DNA from: Phymorhynchus buccinoides
Taxonomy: Eukaryota; Mollusca; Gastropoda; Neogastropoda; Raphitomidae
Reading direction: 5' to 3'
DNA length: 64,000 nucleotides
Assembly: GCA_017654935.2 (NCBI GenBank)
Contig: CM065712.1
Location: forward strand, 25,331,636 to 25,395,635
Numbering within the stretch: the first letter of the stretch is position 1; each line of letters opens with the position of its first letter. The notes below the pieces were generated by a model that was not told where the DNA came from, did not search any database, and saw only the letters and a list, made by a program, of their open reading frames with translations. Below, in pieces: positions 1-13,048 of this stretch. A program made the translations under genes and the position numbers.

Positions 1-470
1 TCAGTCGATTGTCTGTGTACAGAGAAAGGGAATGAATTAATTAATTAATGGATGAATGAATAGTTGGATGGATTGATGGATGAATGGACGGACGGATGGA
101 TAGATGAATGAATGGATGAATAAACGGACGAACGAACGAATAAATGAATCGTTGGATGGATGAATACATGAATGAATGAATAAATGGATGAATGAATAGT
201 TGGATGGATGAATACATGGATGGATGGATGGATGAATGTATGGTTCGATGGATGAATACACGAATGAATGAATGAATGGCTGGGTGGATGGATGGATGGT
301 TGGTTGGATGACCGAATGAGTGAGTGAATGAATTACGAATAGTTGGTTGGATGGATGGATGGATGGATTAACGAATAGTTGGATGAATGGATGGATGGAT
401 GATTGGTTGGATAGATGGTTGGATGGATGAATGAATGAGTGAGTGAATGAATGAACACATAGTTGGTTGG
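1..470. repeat. GGAT/GAAT-rich simple repeat
   Basis: Irregular (GGAT)n(GAAT)n over 430 bp. Open frames on both strands (poly-HPSIHPSI) are artefacts. Confidence 0.95.
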
Positions 471-494
471 TTTATTATTTTTCTCACTCTTTGT

Positions 495-495
<1 letters not shown>

Positions 496-541
<46 letters not shown>

Positions 542-1063
542 TCTCGTTCCCCCCCCCCCCTCTCTCTCTCTGTGCGTGCATGCATGGTTCCACGCAGGTA
601 TGCACGCGCGAGTATTAACAATTATGCTCGTGCGTATGCAAGTTTTACAAATCCATATTTCAACCTATCTTTGTATCAGAATATCACCTGCTTTGCTATC
701 TTTGTGTTCAGCTCTCTACGCTCTCTACCCACCTGTTCCCCCGTCATTGAGGCTCCACTCTCTTTCTCTTCTTCTCTCCCTTGCCTTTAGGTCTGTTTCT
801 GCTGCATACCATTTATGCCATCCGTGTGTGTTCGCTTTGTATTGTATTTTTGTTTGAATGTGTTATGGATGCTAACGTGTGTGTGTGCTTTGATTTGATT
901 TATATCAAGATTCAGCGCCGTATAAATACTGTATGTTGTTGTTGTTGTAATAGTATACCTGGCCATGTTTGCGTTCTGTGTTAGTATATGTATCAAGGAC
1001 AGATTAGAAGACTAGGCGTTGCCTAGAATGTATATCCCTCGAAACTAAAGTTTAAGTTTTTAA

Positions 1064-1159
<96 letters not shown>

Positions 1160-1190
1160 CCTCCATCTCTCTCTCTCTCTCTCTCTTGCT
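496..1190. repeat. (CT)n tracts and intervening low-complexity DNA
   Basis: (CT)n at about 496-546 and 1067-1155, extended to 1187. Between them I see no gene, only TG/CT-rich sequence. Confidence 0.85.
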
Positions 1191-1194
1191 ACTA

Positions 1195-2060
1195 TTATTA
1201 TTATAGGATTGGGTTTTATTTTGCTATGTATAAGTGTTTATTCCAAAATGTGTGTATGTTAAAAATGAGTATGTATAATAGGATTTGTTTTATTCTGTCA
1301 TGTATATGTGCTTACATTTACGTTTGATGTATTTTTAAGATCAGTATGTAAAATGGGCTTAGGCTTGATTTTATTATGTGTATCGGCTTTAAATTTTAAA
1401 TGTGTAGGTTACATGTTATGAGTATGCAAAATAGGATTAGTCTTAATTTTGTGATGAGTTAAGTTTTACTTATGTGCATGTTAAAGACTAGAGGACTAGA
1501 AAGTAGGCTTAGGCTTGATTTCGTTATGAGTAGTATTTATTTTTTAATATGTGTATTCGCTTGCAAACAATATGACTTGGTCTGCTTTTGTTACGAGTGT
1601 ATGTTTATTTTTTAAATTGTTTATGCTACAAATGAATAATGTAATGTAGGAATAGGTCTCATGTTGCCATGGGTACGTACATGTATTTACATTTTAAATT
1701 GTGCATGTTAAGATGAGTAGGTAAAGTAATATTATGTTTGACTTATTATGTGCATGGGTTTCTTTTCAAATAAGTACATTTTAATGATGAAGTATGATTG
1801 AGGTATTTTATTTTATATGTTTGTGCACTTCTTTGAGTGTGAAAAGTAGGATTGCGTTTTATTTTCCCGTGTGTATGCGCTTACGTCACACATTTTGAAT
1901 GTTAATAATGAGTATAGTTAATAATAATAGGTTTGATTTTGTTATTGATGTGTTACAATATAGGGATGTTTTTTGCATGCTTTACATTACTTTGTATGTG
2001 TTTATTTTAGTTTTTCATTTTCTACTTTTATAAATGTATTCTGTCCAGAGGGCTGGATGT
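1195..2060. repeat. Degenerate AT-rich tandem array
   Basis: Roughly ten diverged units of about 80-90 bp with AATAGGATT(A/T)G, TTGATTTTGTTATGTGTATG, TTTACATTTTAAAT and ATGAGTATGTAAA. It may be an old LINE 3' UTR, since the right end (CTATAAATAAAATTCAATCA) looks like a LINE tail. Confidence 0.65.
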
Positions 2061-2120
2061 AAAAAAGCATGTTATTGCTTACTCTATTACCCTCTATAAA
2101 TAAAATTCAATCAATCAATC

Positions 2121-2425
<305 letters not shown>

Positions 2426-3362
2426 CCGCAGTCGGATTGGGGCTGCTTTCTCCTCATTACTTTTTGATTAGTTTTATTTTAAGGAGACGCAAACAACTTT
2501 AATAAAAACATTTTAAAAAGTTAAATTCACTGTAAAAGGGCCGCGAGGCCTATAAATAGCCATATATCTACCTACCTACCTACCTGCTTTCAACGTGGCG
2601 TTGTAATCAAACACGGTCACACATGCAATTTTCTCATCACTAGCTATATAGCGTCCAAGTGTTTCGGCTGTTCTTTTTTTGGTACCATTTTTACTGAAAA
2701 TTTTGTCCACTTTTCAAGTAAAACACTTCGAGTCAAAATCATATATTGAAACATATCCCCTTTTGACTCAAAATTATGATGCTAAAATGTTTAGTGTTTT
2801 TAAAAAATCAAACTAGACCATTTCTTACTTGTCTGATTTTGACTCACAATGTTTTTGGACTATCTAAAGTTAATCGTTTTTTACTGCCAAAAAATAGTGG
2901 ATATATTTTTTTAGTCAAAAGAGAACAACAGTTGATATCTTTTTTATTTCTAAAGATATCAAAACGAAAATTTGGGACAATAAAGATTTTTTTTCGCATT
3001 CTGTTCCGTAATAATAAAAAAAGGACTATTTGAACTTGGTCCAGCTTGACTCTAAGGTATCGAAATATAAGCACAGTCTTGGATGACAAGTCAAATAAGA
3101 ATTACAAAGATGAATGAGTATTACAAAGATGAATAAAACGCATCAGGATATTGACATTTGACATTCATGAGTGTAAAATACATATTTTAGGATTACACAG
3201 GTGACACGGATGCATACAACATAAGGATTAAGGTAAATTATTTCAACACGAGCAGACATTCAAAAGGATCACGAGTTTAAGAGGTGGATGCACCAGGGGA
3301 TGAAACTTTTCTGTGCCCTGGCGTTAACTTGGAAAGTCTTGTAGCGACGTCTCGAAGGTAAT

Positions 3363-3540
3363 ACTGTGGAACCTCCCTTATAAGACCTCCCATTATAAGA
3401 CTCCCTCCCACGTAAGACCTACTTCTCTGAGACATTGCCCTTCTTTGTAAGTATTAAAATGACCTCCCTTATAAGACCCCTACCTTATAAGACCTCATTT
3501 TGGATGATTTTTGAAGGTCTTATAAGGGAGGTTCCACTGT
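3363..3540. mobile_element. MITE with TACTGTGGAACCTCCC ends
   Basis: Inverted ends TACTGTGGAACCTCCCTTAT and its near complement (3521-3540). The interior repeats CCTTATAAGACC. This is typical of Tc1/mariner-derived MITEs with TA targets (inference). Confidence 0.75.
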
Positions 3541-3770
3541 ATTGCACAGTGACTGTACAAAACATGGGAGGTGTCATTGGCAATCGTCCTGGCTTTTCGC
3601 GTAGTTCGTCTTTCACACAGCTCATTCAAACCTGTCTCTCTTCTTTCCGACAACTTTGCTACACACATTCACCACATCATGAAGTTTATGTTTTACGTCC
3701 TCTCGCATAGCCATTTGGGAACCACATCATCCAACATCCATTAGTTTAATGGGTTAAGATTTTAGGTACG

Positions 3771-3950
3771 CTTAAAGACCCACCAGATCACGTGTCCAAA
3801 CCAGGTTTGACTCCCATGCAAATGTCCCCAAATTCAAATCGAAACATTTTAAAGATTAGCCTCAATTTGAAGTTGTGGCATTTGTATGTGGGTCACAGCT
3901 ACCCACAAAAAAGGGACTTAATCGTGGTGGGTCAGTGGGTCTTTAAAGGC
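3771..3950. mobile_element. MITE with TTAAAGACCCACCAG ends
   Basis: Ends CTTAAAGACCCACCAG and GTGGGTCTTTAA. A larger relative is at 59654-59960, and a piece is near 24290-24330. Confidence 0.6.
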
Positions 3951-4027
3951 TTAAAACAAACAAATCAGCTGATGAAAGGAAGAAATATGAGGAACAGGAA
4001 GAGAAGAAGGAGTTAAAAAGAGAAGAC

Positions 4028-4030
<3 letters not shown>

Positions 4031-4122
<92 letters not shown>
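4031..4122. repeat. (CT)n microsatellite
   Basis: Pure CT repeat just downstream, in gene sense, of the candidate signal-peptide exon. Confidence 0.97.
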
Positions 4123-4123
<1 letters not shown>

Positions 4124-4159
4124 CACTCCTCTGTCATTGTGTTTTCATTTTATACTTAC

Positions 4160-4232
4160 ATGATGGCCCAAAATCAACAGACATCCCGCCAACGCCAGAA
4201 TCATCGAGATCTTCATCTTTTGGTTTTCGGTG
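4160..4232 (-). CDS. Candidate exon encoding a signal peptide (secreted protein, unidentified)
   Basis: On the minus strand a strong pyrimidine tract ending TTCCTATCTATTAG precedes a 73-nt exon. The exon has an ATG in good context (AAAAGATGA) and ends at a near-perfect donor GTAAGTAT. The 19 coded residues, MKISMILALAGCLLILGHH, look like a signal peptide: Lys near the start, then a hydrophobic core. The next exon would lie at lower coordinates beyond the (CT)n tract at 4031-4121, but none was found in this window. A LINE sits directly upstream (4262), probably in the preceding intron. Chance is possible for so short a frame; the combination of acceptor, start, hydrophobic leader and donor supports a real exon. 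Confidence 0.45.
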
Positions 4233-4267
4233 CTAATAGATAGGAAGAGAAAAAGAAAGAAAGAAGG

Positions 4268-5596
4268 ATGTTGATATTGTCTGGTGACATAGAACCAAAT
4301 CCAGGTCCAACCACAAAAACACATATAAAAGACATACATGTTCATACTTGTAGCATAAGAAACAAAATTGATCTATTGGAAGCTGAGTACTGTAGTGTTG
4401 ACATCATTACAATGATTCAATTCATTCAGCAAATGTTCACTCACCAGTTAGACTCGACAGACCAAATGACCCTCATGGAGGTATAGCCATTTATGTAGAA
4501 AATAATGTATGGTGTAAACCCTGTAATGACCTTCACACAATTGGTTTAGAAGCAGTATGGATAGAGACAAGGCTAGACCAAACTCGCTTGTTAGTAGGAT
4601 CCTTTTATAGACCACCTAACTCTAATGTTAACTATTGGAGGCTTATTGAGGAAAGTATTCGTAAGGCTAATGACACTTCCCTTAGATTTCTTATTCTCGG
4701 GGACTTCAACACCAGTTATCTTAGTTCACCATCAAATCATTTGTTATATATCTTGAATTATTTTAAACTGACACAATTAGTGGATGAACCAACATGGATT
4801 ACTGAATTAACAAGTTCATGTTTAGACACCAGGCCCATATCTTATTATGTCAACTAATGTGCCACCTGCTATATGTAGTGATCACAGTGTCCCTTGTATT
4901 GTTGTTAGAAATACAATAGCTAGAGAAAAAACATTTAAGAGAACATTATCTAATTACCATAGGTTAGATAGTAATAAGTTCTGTAACCTATTACAGGAAG
5001 TCAATTGGCATGAAGTGATTTATAGCAATGCATTAGATAAAAATGCAGAAGGTTTCTCTGAAATCATTATGGATAAAGCCAAACAATGCATGCCTGTTAA
5101 AACAGTAACTATCCATCCTAGTGATGTCCCTTGGTTGACAGATAACATAAGACTAGTCATAGAGGAACGAATAGAATTACATAATATAGCAAAACTGACT
5201 AATAAACCAGGTGATTGGCACCAATTTCGTCAGTTCAGAAGTTATGTTATAGATAAAGAAAGGCAACAGCAATATGATTATTTCACACAAATTGAAAACA
5301 AAGTAGTAACACAGACACATTTTGGTACAAAAGAATGGTGGAAAATTCTAAAATCCTTCTTGAAAAAGAAAGGTATTGGCTCAGACGATATCCCACCCAT
5401 AGCAAATAACGACATTATTTATTATGCAAATAAAGAAAAGGCTCATGTGATTAATGATTTCTTAATTAGTACTAGTCAATCCGCTGTAGAAAATGATAAT
5501 GATGACACACCCAATATTACTTTCTTAAACATTGAGCTAACCAATATTATACTCACTCCTGTTGATGTAGCAAATGTTGTTCTTAATTTAAAATAA
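4268..5596 (+). pseudogene. CR1-like LINE: 2A-like leader and endonuclease region
   Basis: The first frame starts MLILSGDIEPNPGP, which fits the DxExNPGP 2A ribosome-skipping consensus; such leaders are known in CR1-like and related LINEs of marine animals. After a shift come GSFYRPPNSN and LILGDFN, endonuclease motifs, then in another frame SDHSVPCIV, the conserved SDH near the endonuclease end. The linker toward RT ends at 5596, just before AVGPD, which appears after a frameshift. Pieces lie at 4268-4486, 4588-4857 and 4847-5596 in different frames. Confidence 0.8.
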
Positions 5597-5599
5597 AAA

Positions 5600-7422
5600 T
5601 AAGGCAGTAGGACCAGATCTTGTACACAACAGTGCAACTTATTGCAGCTATGCCAGCTATCTTAACCCCTTTGACTGATCTATTTGATAGAAGCTTGCAA
5701 GAAGCTAAGTTTCCTCAAATGTGGAAACAGCACATGTAAATCCTCTTCATAAGAAAGCTTCAAAAGAAAATTGTATCAACTACCGCCCAATCGCTTTACT
5801 TAGCTGTGTTGGGAAGATACTTGAAAGATGTGTTCATAAATATGTTTTCACATTTATAAAATCTAATAATGTTATTTCTAGTTCACAATCAGGGTTCATT
5901 CCTGGTGACTCAACAACAAACCAGTTGCTAACTATTTACAATGATTTGTGTTACTCTCTTGATCAAGGAATTACCACTCAAGCTGTTTATTTTTATATAT
6001 CGAGATCATTTGACCGCATGTGGCACAGAGGGCTTCTTCTTTAGTTTAATGCGAATGGGATAAGGGGACATTTATTAAACTGGTTCGAAGATTATCTTAC
6101 TGATCGCTTACAAGCTGTTATTATAAAAGGTGCTGTATCTGACTTTAAAAGAATTCACATGGCCGAAAGGCCAAAGAGGGCATAAAGCATTATTTAAAAG
6201 AATTCCAGCTGGTGTTCCGCAAGGATCCGTTTTAGGTCCACTTTTGTTCCTTATTTTCATAAATGACATTCAGTCCAATATGAAATTATTTGCTGATGAC
6301 ACAAGTATGTCTCTAGCCTTAAATGACCCTAACTTTCGAGCTCAAATTATTAACTCATGGGTCATAAAATGGAAGGTAAAATTCAATGAAGAGAAAATCG
6401 ATCTTTTGAACTTTTCCCGTGGTAATAGACCAAACATGTTTTTACCCCTTAACTTCGGGAATATATATTTACAAAGCACAGAAACACACAAACATCTAGG
6501 TGTAATACTTCAAAACAACTGCAAACGGGATGAACACATTAAAGCTATTATTAGTAAACTGACCATGTTGATTTCCTGTTTAAAGTCATTCATGTACAAA
6601 CTGAATCGAAAAGCCTTAGAAACAATGTATAAATCCTTCATTTTACCTAATTTCGACTACGCTGATGTTGTATGGGACAACTGCACTATTACACAATGTA
6701 ATTCTCTGGAACTCCTGCAACTAGAAGCAATCATAATAATAATTGGAGCTGTCAGGGGAACCAGTCATGATAAATTATACTTAGAATCAGGATCGTGTAC
6801 CCTTAAAGAAAAAAGAAACACATTAATATACTATTTCAAAATGGTTAATGGTCTATGCCCCTTATACTTAACTGAACTTGTTCCTGAACTTATTTCAGCT
6901 CAAAACCCATATAGTAGGAAAAGACCATTAGATTGCTCTGTTCCAACGTTCAAAACAGAGTTTTATCTCAATTCTTTTATTCCATCTACTACAATCCTGT
7001 GGAATAGTTTACCTGACTCTGTGAGAAGAAGTACTTCTTTGAGCCAATTTAAACATTTTTTACGAGCTAACGATCCGGTTGTGCCAGACTACTTCTACTT
7101 TGGCAAAAGAAAAGAACAAATTTTGCATTATCGGCTTCGGTTAGGAATTAGTGATCTTAATGAAAATGTATTTAACCGCCATATTGTAAATAATACTCTT
7201 TGTGCTTGTGGTGTTGCAAGAGAAACAGATGAACATTATCTATTATCCTGCCATGTGTTTCATGCTGCTAGGCAAAATACAGTTTTAACACTACCTCTTG
7301 ATTACATTCACATCATAATTCTTCTGAATGGAAGTTCAGACCTACCTAAAAAAAACCATCCTCATATTTCAAACTGTTCATCAGTTTATGCAAGAGTCCA
7401 AAAGGTTTATATCTTGACTTAG
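5600..7422 (+). pseudogene. CR1-like LINE: reverse transcriptase and C-terminal region
   Basis: RT motifs in order are AVGPDLVHNSA (near 5606), NYRPIALLS, SQSGFIPGDSTTNQLL, a decayed DxxxAFD equivalent reading ISRSFDRMWH, GVPQGSVLGPLLF and the catalytic LFADDTSMS (about 6285-6310). The long frame 6130-7422 also holds the thumb and a C-terminal CACGVARETDEHYLLSC motif of the CxC...H...C type. At least two frameshifts interrupt the domain. The YxDD-type centre is intact as FADD but the ORF as a whole is not. Confidence 0.85.
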
Positions 7423-8020
7423 TTGATGTAAACATGCTCGTCACTGGTATAATAATCTTTGATGTGAACTTTGAATCTACTTATAAGATCATCAACGACT
7501 GACTCTTCTGTTTCTGTGTATGAATATGTGGTGCTATGTAGTCAGAACATGCTAAACAATGTGCTCCCTCATTCTCCTGTTTGCTTATTTTTTTTACTAT
7601 GTTTAGTATTCTTTCTCCTCTCTTATTATTTGTTTGTGTATTATTGTTGTTGCCGTTGATTTGCTTCTAAACATAACTTGACTGATGATCAGATTTGTAA
7701 TATTTAAAGTATTTTATTATTGAAGTTTCGATATTTGAAGTTAGCTTGATAACTTTGATGTAAAAATATTACTAACTTTGTCATTCAAGTTTCCAACTGC
7801 TCATGGACATTATTTTCTTACTTGTTCTTTGTTAACTTATTTTGATTGCTTATGCCATTGTTTATTTATGGTTGTTTTCAACAGTCGTCCTATGTAATAT
7901 ACATGTAGATAGCGAGCGAGCACACTGTAAGCTTCCAGCTTGTTGCTGCTCATTGATGTTGACAATGTATTGATGTATGTGTGCCCTGTGGATCTGAATA
8001 AAAGTTTATTTAAACCAAAG
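7423..8020 (+). other. 3' untranslated region of the CR1-like LINE
   Basis: AT-rich sequence follows the last LINE codon and ends with CTGAATAAAAGTTTATTTAAAC. No other gene is visible. An AATAAA lies within it near 7997. Confidence 0.6.
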
Positions 8021-8024
8021 TATG

Positions 8025-8710
8025 AAAGAAAGAAAAAGGAAGGAATCACTGAAAGACTGGAGTTATTGAAAGAAGGAAACCAAAAAGAAAGAAAGAAAGG
8101 AAGAAAGAAACATTGAAGGATGTGTGCTAGGAAGGAAAGAAAGGAAAGAAGAAAATGGAAAAGAGAGAAGAAAGAAAGAAAGATTGAAGGAAGTGTGCTA
8201 GGAAGGAAAGAAAGGAAAGAAGAAAATGGAAAAGAAAGAAAGAAAGAAACATTGAAGGAAGTGTGTTAGGAAGGAAAGAAAGGAAAGAAGAAAATGGAAA
8301 AGAAAGAAAGAAAGAAAGACTGAAGGAAGTGTGTTAGGAAGGAAAGAAAGGAAAGAAGGAAATGGAAAAGAAAGAAAGAAAGAAACATTGAAGGAAGTGT
8401 GCTAGGAAGGAAAGAAAGGAAAGAAGAAAATGGAAAAAAAGAAAGAAAGAAAGAAACATTGAAGGAAGTGTGCTAGGAAGGAAAGAAAGGAAAGAAGAAA
8501 ATGGAAAATAAATAAAGAAAGAAACATTGAAGGAAGTGTGTTAGGAAGGAAAGAAAGGGAAGAAGAAAATGGAAAAGAAAAAAAGAAAGAAACATTGAAG
8601 GAAGTGTGTTAGGAAGGAAAGAAAGGGAAGAAGAAAATGGAAAAAAAAAAAAAAAGAAAGAAAGAAAGAAAGAAACATTGAAGGAAGTGTGCTAGGAGGG
8701 GGGGGGGGGG
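8025..8710. repeat. GAAA-rich minisatellite
   Basis: About eight copies of a 65-80-bp unit with GAAACATTGAAGGAAGTGTG, CTAGGAAGGAAAGAAAGG and AAGAAAATGGAAAAG, following the LINE 3' end. It continues to about 8970 as irregular GA-rich sequence with a poly-G run at 8698. Confidence 0.9.
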
Positions 8711-9140
8711 GGGGAGAAAGAACGAAACAATGAAAAAGAAGGAAGGAAAAGAAGGACGGAGAGAAAGGAGGGGGTGGGAGGGGGGTAGACAGGAAGGAAA
8801 AAGAGGAAAGATAGAAAGAAAGAAAGAACGGGAAAGTACGGGGAAAAAAGATTAAAAAAACAATGGAAAGAAAAAGATGGGAACGAGAAAAAAGCAAGGA
8901 AACAAAAGTAATAAGAGATGGGGAAAATGAACGAGAAAGGAAAGAAAAGGGGAAAAGAAAGAAAGGGAGAAATTAAAATACGAATTTTGATGAACGCATT
9001 CAAAGCAAATTAAAACAAAGTCGAAATTGAAACTCCCAAAAATGTTGTTATTAAAGGTGAACCCTGAGCGATGAGTTTTTACAATAAACCAATAAACACG
9101 TCGAGATCACCAGAAAAACAGCCTTTTGAAGGACCAGAAC

Positions 9141-10030
9141 ACTCACTTTGCTCTGGTTTCCTAGAAATCAAACCGTTTGTACTTTTATTCAACTGTCAAA
9201 CAAATTTTCAATACCATGATCAATTCTGATTGTAACGTGATTCGTCGTTTCCCTTTTATAAGGAGCGCAAACTTACATTAACAAATATTTATTCCGCTCT
9301 TAACATGACTTTACAATCCCATTTTTAGCCCTGGTAGGTATAGTTTTGTGATGACTCTGATTCCGACTCTGATTCAATGCAAGCTGACATTATGTTTTAT
9401 ATTGCCCCTAATATTCATGTAGATTAGATTTACTTAATTTTGTTATGTATTTCTTTCTTTCTTTTTTTCTTCTTCTTTTTCCTTTTTGTATAAAAGTGTT
9501 TAGTACTGTTGTTGCTTTTATGTTATTATTTTTCAATGAATGATTAGTTTTGCGTATGCAGCCCTTACTGTGCAACTTAAGTAATGGAGTACCCTGTATA
9601 AGCTCTTAGCTTGTTGTACTTGAAGTTTACAATTGTATTGATGCTTTGTTATGATTTTCTATTCGTGAATAAATTACACAGGGAACGCCACACCCTTAGC
9701 CCACAAATTAAAAAACCCAAATCAAACCGTCCAAACGGCGATTCCTCCTTGGCGGAGATGCCGGAGAGAGAAGCCATTTTGGATGGGGTGGGTGTAGACA
9801 ACTCATTGTGGTTGGAGCTTTTTCTTCTTTGCAGTGCAGTAAAAATAAAAAGGAGCTATTTCCTTTGTTGTGAGCGAAACTCCTTTAGGTAATCTGAATA
9901 AAATTTTAAAAAAGAAAAGAAAAATGACATGTCTTCTCTTTTACTGAAATAATTTGACTTCCAGCACCTCCGCCAAGGAGGAATAGCCGATTTGACGGTT
10001 TGATTTCTAGGAAACCAGAGCAAAGTGAGT
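9141..10030. repeat. Nested inverted repeats
   Basis: 36 bp at 9141-9176 is a perfect inverted copy of 9995-10030. A second pair, about 9723-9758 and 9967-10001 (ATTCCTCCTTGGCGGAG core), is nested and shares its boundary with the first. The interior 9611-9892 has an open frame of no recognised family. It may be a foldback element. Confidence 0.65.
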
Positions 10031-10081
10031 TTTGCGATCTCTGTAAATGGTGTCAGGGCTTCTGATTTTCCCTTCTCTTAA

Positions 10082-10319
10082 CCCTTTCACCGCCAAAGTC
10101 GCATTTTAGCACCACAGTGATTTAACACCTATGTCACTAAAAGGCATCAAATTGGGGTCTGTTACCCAAAGACCCTATTGTCTTAGTTTTGGGAAGTAAG
10201 GATAGACCTTATTTTATATCTGTCACAGAAGAATCCCCAATACTGCAGATGGATTTTGTTCTCTACCCAGGTAAATTTAATGGAATGTTTTTGCTGAAAT
10301 ATGGCTGGCGGTGAAATAG
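10082..10319. mobile_element. TTAA-flanked MITE 'CCCTTTCACCGCCA', copy 1
   Basis: A 238-bp element with TTAA on both sides (10078, 10320). The left end reads CCCTTTCACCGCCA and the right end is its decayed complement. TTAA plus a CCC start suggests a piggyBac-like origin (inference). Related copies are at 22768, 50199, 59962 and 60694. Confidence 0.85.
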
Positions 10320-10529
10320 TTAAGGGGTACGCTCACCCCCTGTTTACAGTTTTAAGGGATATTTTAACCCCAGTGTCAAATGATAAAGGCTCAAGACCCT
10401 ACTTCCTACGTAAGTAAACGCCACTTACTTGAGGTGAATCTTTTCGAATTAAGAAATGCACCCCTAAAACATAAGGAGAAATACCTTCTGGAAATTTAAT
10501 TCGTCGCTCTTAAGGGACAAAGCATTCGT

Positions 10530-11185
10530 AGATTAAATTAATGAAGAAATAAAAAAAAGTACAAGAAGAATATGCAGTTAGTCCATATGCAAGAGAATCA
10601 ATTGAGCGTATTCCATTAGCTGACCCACAGCTCTCAGTTCCTGATGATATATTTTTTAGATTTCTTATTGATGAAAATTAGATCAAAAACTATTTTTACG
10701 CTACTATGAAGAAAAAGAAGACCAACGAGGAAGAAAGAGTGTCGATTACAAGAAGAAATACAGTCGCTACAGAAAACAACATGAGAAAAGAGGAAGTGAA
10801 AGTCATAGAGTCAAAGAAAGATCAGCTTAACTGTTATACGAGGAAAAAAAGGATAGAGGGAGTACTCTTGAGATCACGAGCCAGATAGGTAGCTGAGGGG
10901 GGAAAAGTGGTTAGTTATTTTTGTAGCTTAGAAAAGCGGCACTATGTCAGTAAAAGCATTCTTAGATTGAATGGTAATGAATGGACGGAACAAAAATATA
11001 TTATAAGAGAAGTTCAGGACTTTTATGAACATATTTATGAACAAAAACAGGTTAGTGATTGTGAAATTGACAAACTAGTAAATGATATGCCTCAATTAGA
11101 AGTAGACGAAGCAAATAATTTAGAAAGAAAAATTAATCTAGAAGAGGCAACGTTTAACACTGAAAAATATGAAAAAATAAATTAA
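10530..11185 (+). pseudogene. L1/Tx1-like LINE fragment (between endonuclease and RT)
   Basis: The stretch reads in shifting frames EEVKVIESKKDQL, RIEGVLLRSRAR, then (after an in-frame stop) VVSYFCSLEKRHYVSKSI, VQDFYEHIYEQK and NNLERKINLEEATF. The order RSRAxW...YFxSLEKRxYxxK...FYxxLY...LExxIxxEE is typical of the segment joining endonuclease and RT in L1/Tx1-clade LINEs. Neither end of an element is visible, and it stops just before a (GA)n run at 11229. It is a broken remnant. Confidence 0.6.
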
Positions 11186-11222
11186 GACATGCACCCCTAA
11201 AAAGTTTTCTCAAGTGAAAAAC

Positions 11223-11331
<109 letters not shown>

Positions 11332-11391
11332 GTTGTTGCGAAACATCTGCATCTTTCATTACAACAACTTGGGCATAAATGGTAAAATCTG

Positions 11392-11754
<363 letters not shown>

Positions 11755-12834
11755 TGTTTGACAAGAAAGGCAAAAACGGGAAAATGGAATTAACCGAGAA
11801 ATGCAGGGGGCACATATTTACCTTTTTACGAGAAAGAAAATAGAGGTTTAACGCCTTTTGGACCAAAAGGCCATTGGAAGTTCAGTTTAACGTCGCGTAT
11901 TGGCTTTCGCCATGTACGACGGGCTGAACAAACCAACCAGGGTATAAACAAAAATTTATATTCCTGAATCACCGTCTTAGCCAAAAGGCAGAGAAGCGAT
12001 CAGAATATGATAAAAGGCCATTTGGGGCATTTGAAATTATAAAGATACTAACGGAAAAGAAGATTTTGATAGAGGTACAGATGTTTTTAGTTCGTATAGG
12101 TTTTTTTACAGAAGGTTTGAAGAATAAGCAAAGTTTTATAAAAGGTCTGAACTATTTAGAGATAAAAGTATTTGTATTAAAAGATATTTAGCTGTTTGCT
12201 TTATGTTATTTGGCAGAAGGAGGACATTTAAGATTAAAAAAACCCAGGGCTCCAATTTAAAAAAATTGTATTGTGCTCAAAAAGCTTTATTTGTAAAATA
12301 TTTAAAAAAGAGGCGAAGGCCTATTAATATATTTTGTACAATATTTACAGTAAGTTAATGGCCTAGGTCCATATGACAAAAAGTGTGACCAAAAGGGTCA
12401 CGGGACCTTGTGTTTAAAATCAACTTTTTATTGTTAAAAAGAAACCTTTAACTTAATACAAAAGCAGCACGATAAACTGATCACGGAGTGCCCTAAGTTA
12501 AAAGAACTATTAAAAAGTTTATATGTACATGGCTATGTACACCAAGATTATTTCCGTATGTACATGGCTTTATACATCTCAATGTAAGTCTTAAGTAATA
12601 TAATTTAAGTATTTTTAGTTGAACAATTTATTCAAAATAACACTAGTTTTAATATAATCTATTTTAGAGTAGTACGCTCTGTTTACAAGGTTACTTAAGC
12701 AGTATTAAAGAATGTTTTTAGGTATGCTTTTCTACTATCTGATTAAAATTTGATTTTACAAATTGATAAAATGTTATTTAAAAATGATGTTATATTTTAT
12801 TTACCATATTAAGATAGGTTTTTATTAAATGTTA

Positions 12835-13048
12835 GGGGAAGACGGGGTAAAAAGCGCATGGGCGGGTAAGAAGCCCACCCCAATTATCTCATGAAATGAA
12901 GCACATTTCAGTCTCATTTTGCCCATGAGACGAGCGTTAATGTCTAGCATTCGTCTCATGGGCAAATTTGACTGACATTTTCTTTATTTCATGAGATAAT
13001 TGGGGTGGGCTTCTTACCCGCCCATGCGCTTTTTACCCCGTCTTCCCC
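12835..13048. mobile_element. Palindromic TA-flanked MITE, copy 1
   Basis: A 214-bp element forms one near-complete hairpin. Ends are GGGGAAGACGGGGTAAAAAG and its complement, flanked by TA on both sides (Tc1/mariner-type target). It lies in the I-LINE 3' region. The other copies are at 13960 and 25306, all 214 bp. Confidence 0.9.

Larger units (their letters stand above)
4262..8020 (+). mobile_element. CR1/L2-type non-LTR retrotransposon, decayed
   Basis: Fragments in order are an N-terminal 2A-like segment, apurinic-type endonuclease, reverse transcriptase, a C-terminal Cys/His motif and a 3' UTR ending near AATAAAAGTTTATT. Frameshifts and stops (around 5596-5720, 6044-6130 and elsewhere) break the ORF, so it is inactive. 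The 5' side begins in a GAAAGAAAG stretch and the 3' side continues into a GAAA-rich minisatellite, so exact ends and target duplication cannot be fixed. Clade assignment rests on motif style (no RNase H, GVPQGSVLGP, FADD) and is inference. Confidence 0.85.

Noticed and set aside
9611..9892. 93-codon plus-strand frame
   Set aside because: It lies inside nested inverted repeats, with no recognised domain or splice context; not enough to call a gene.
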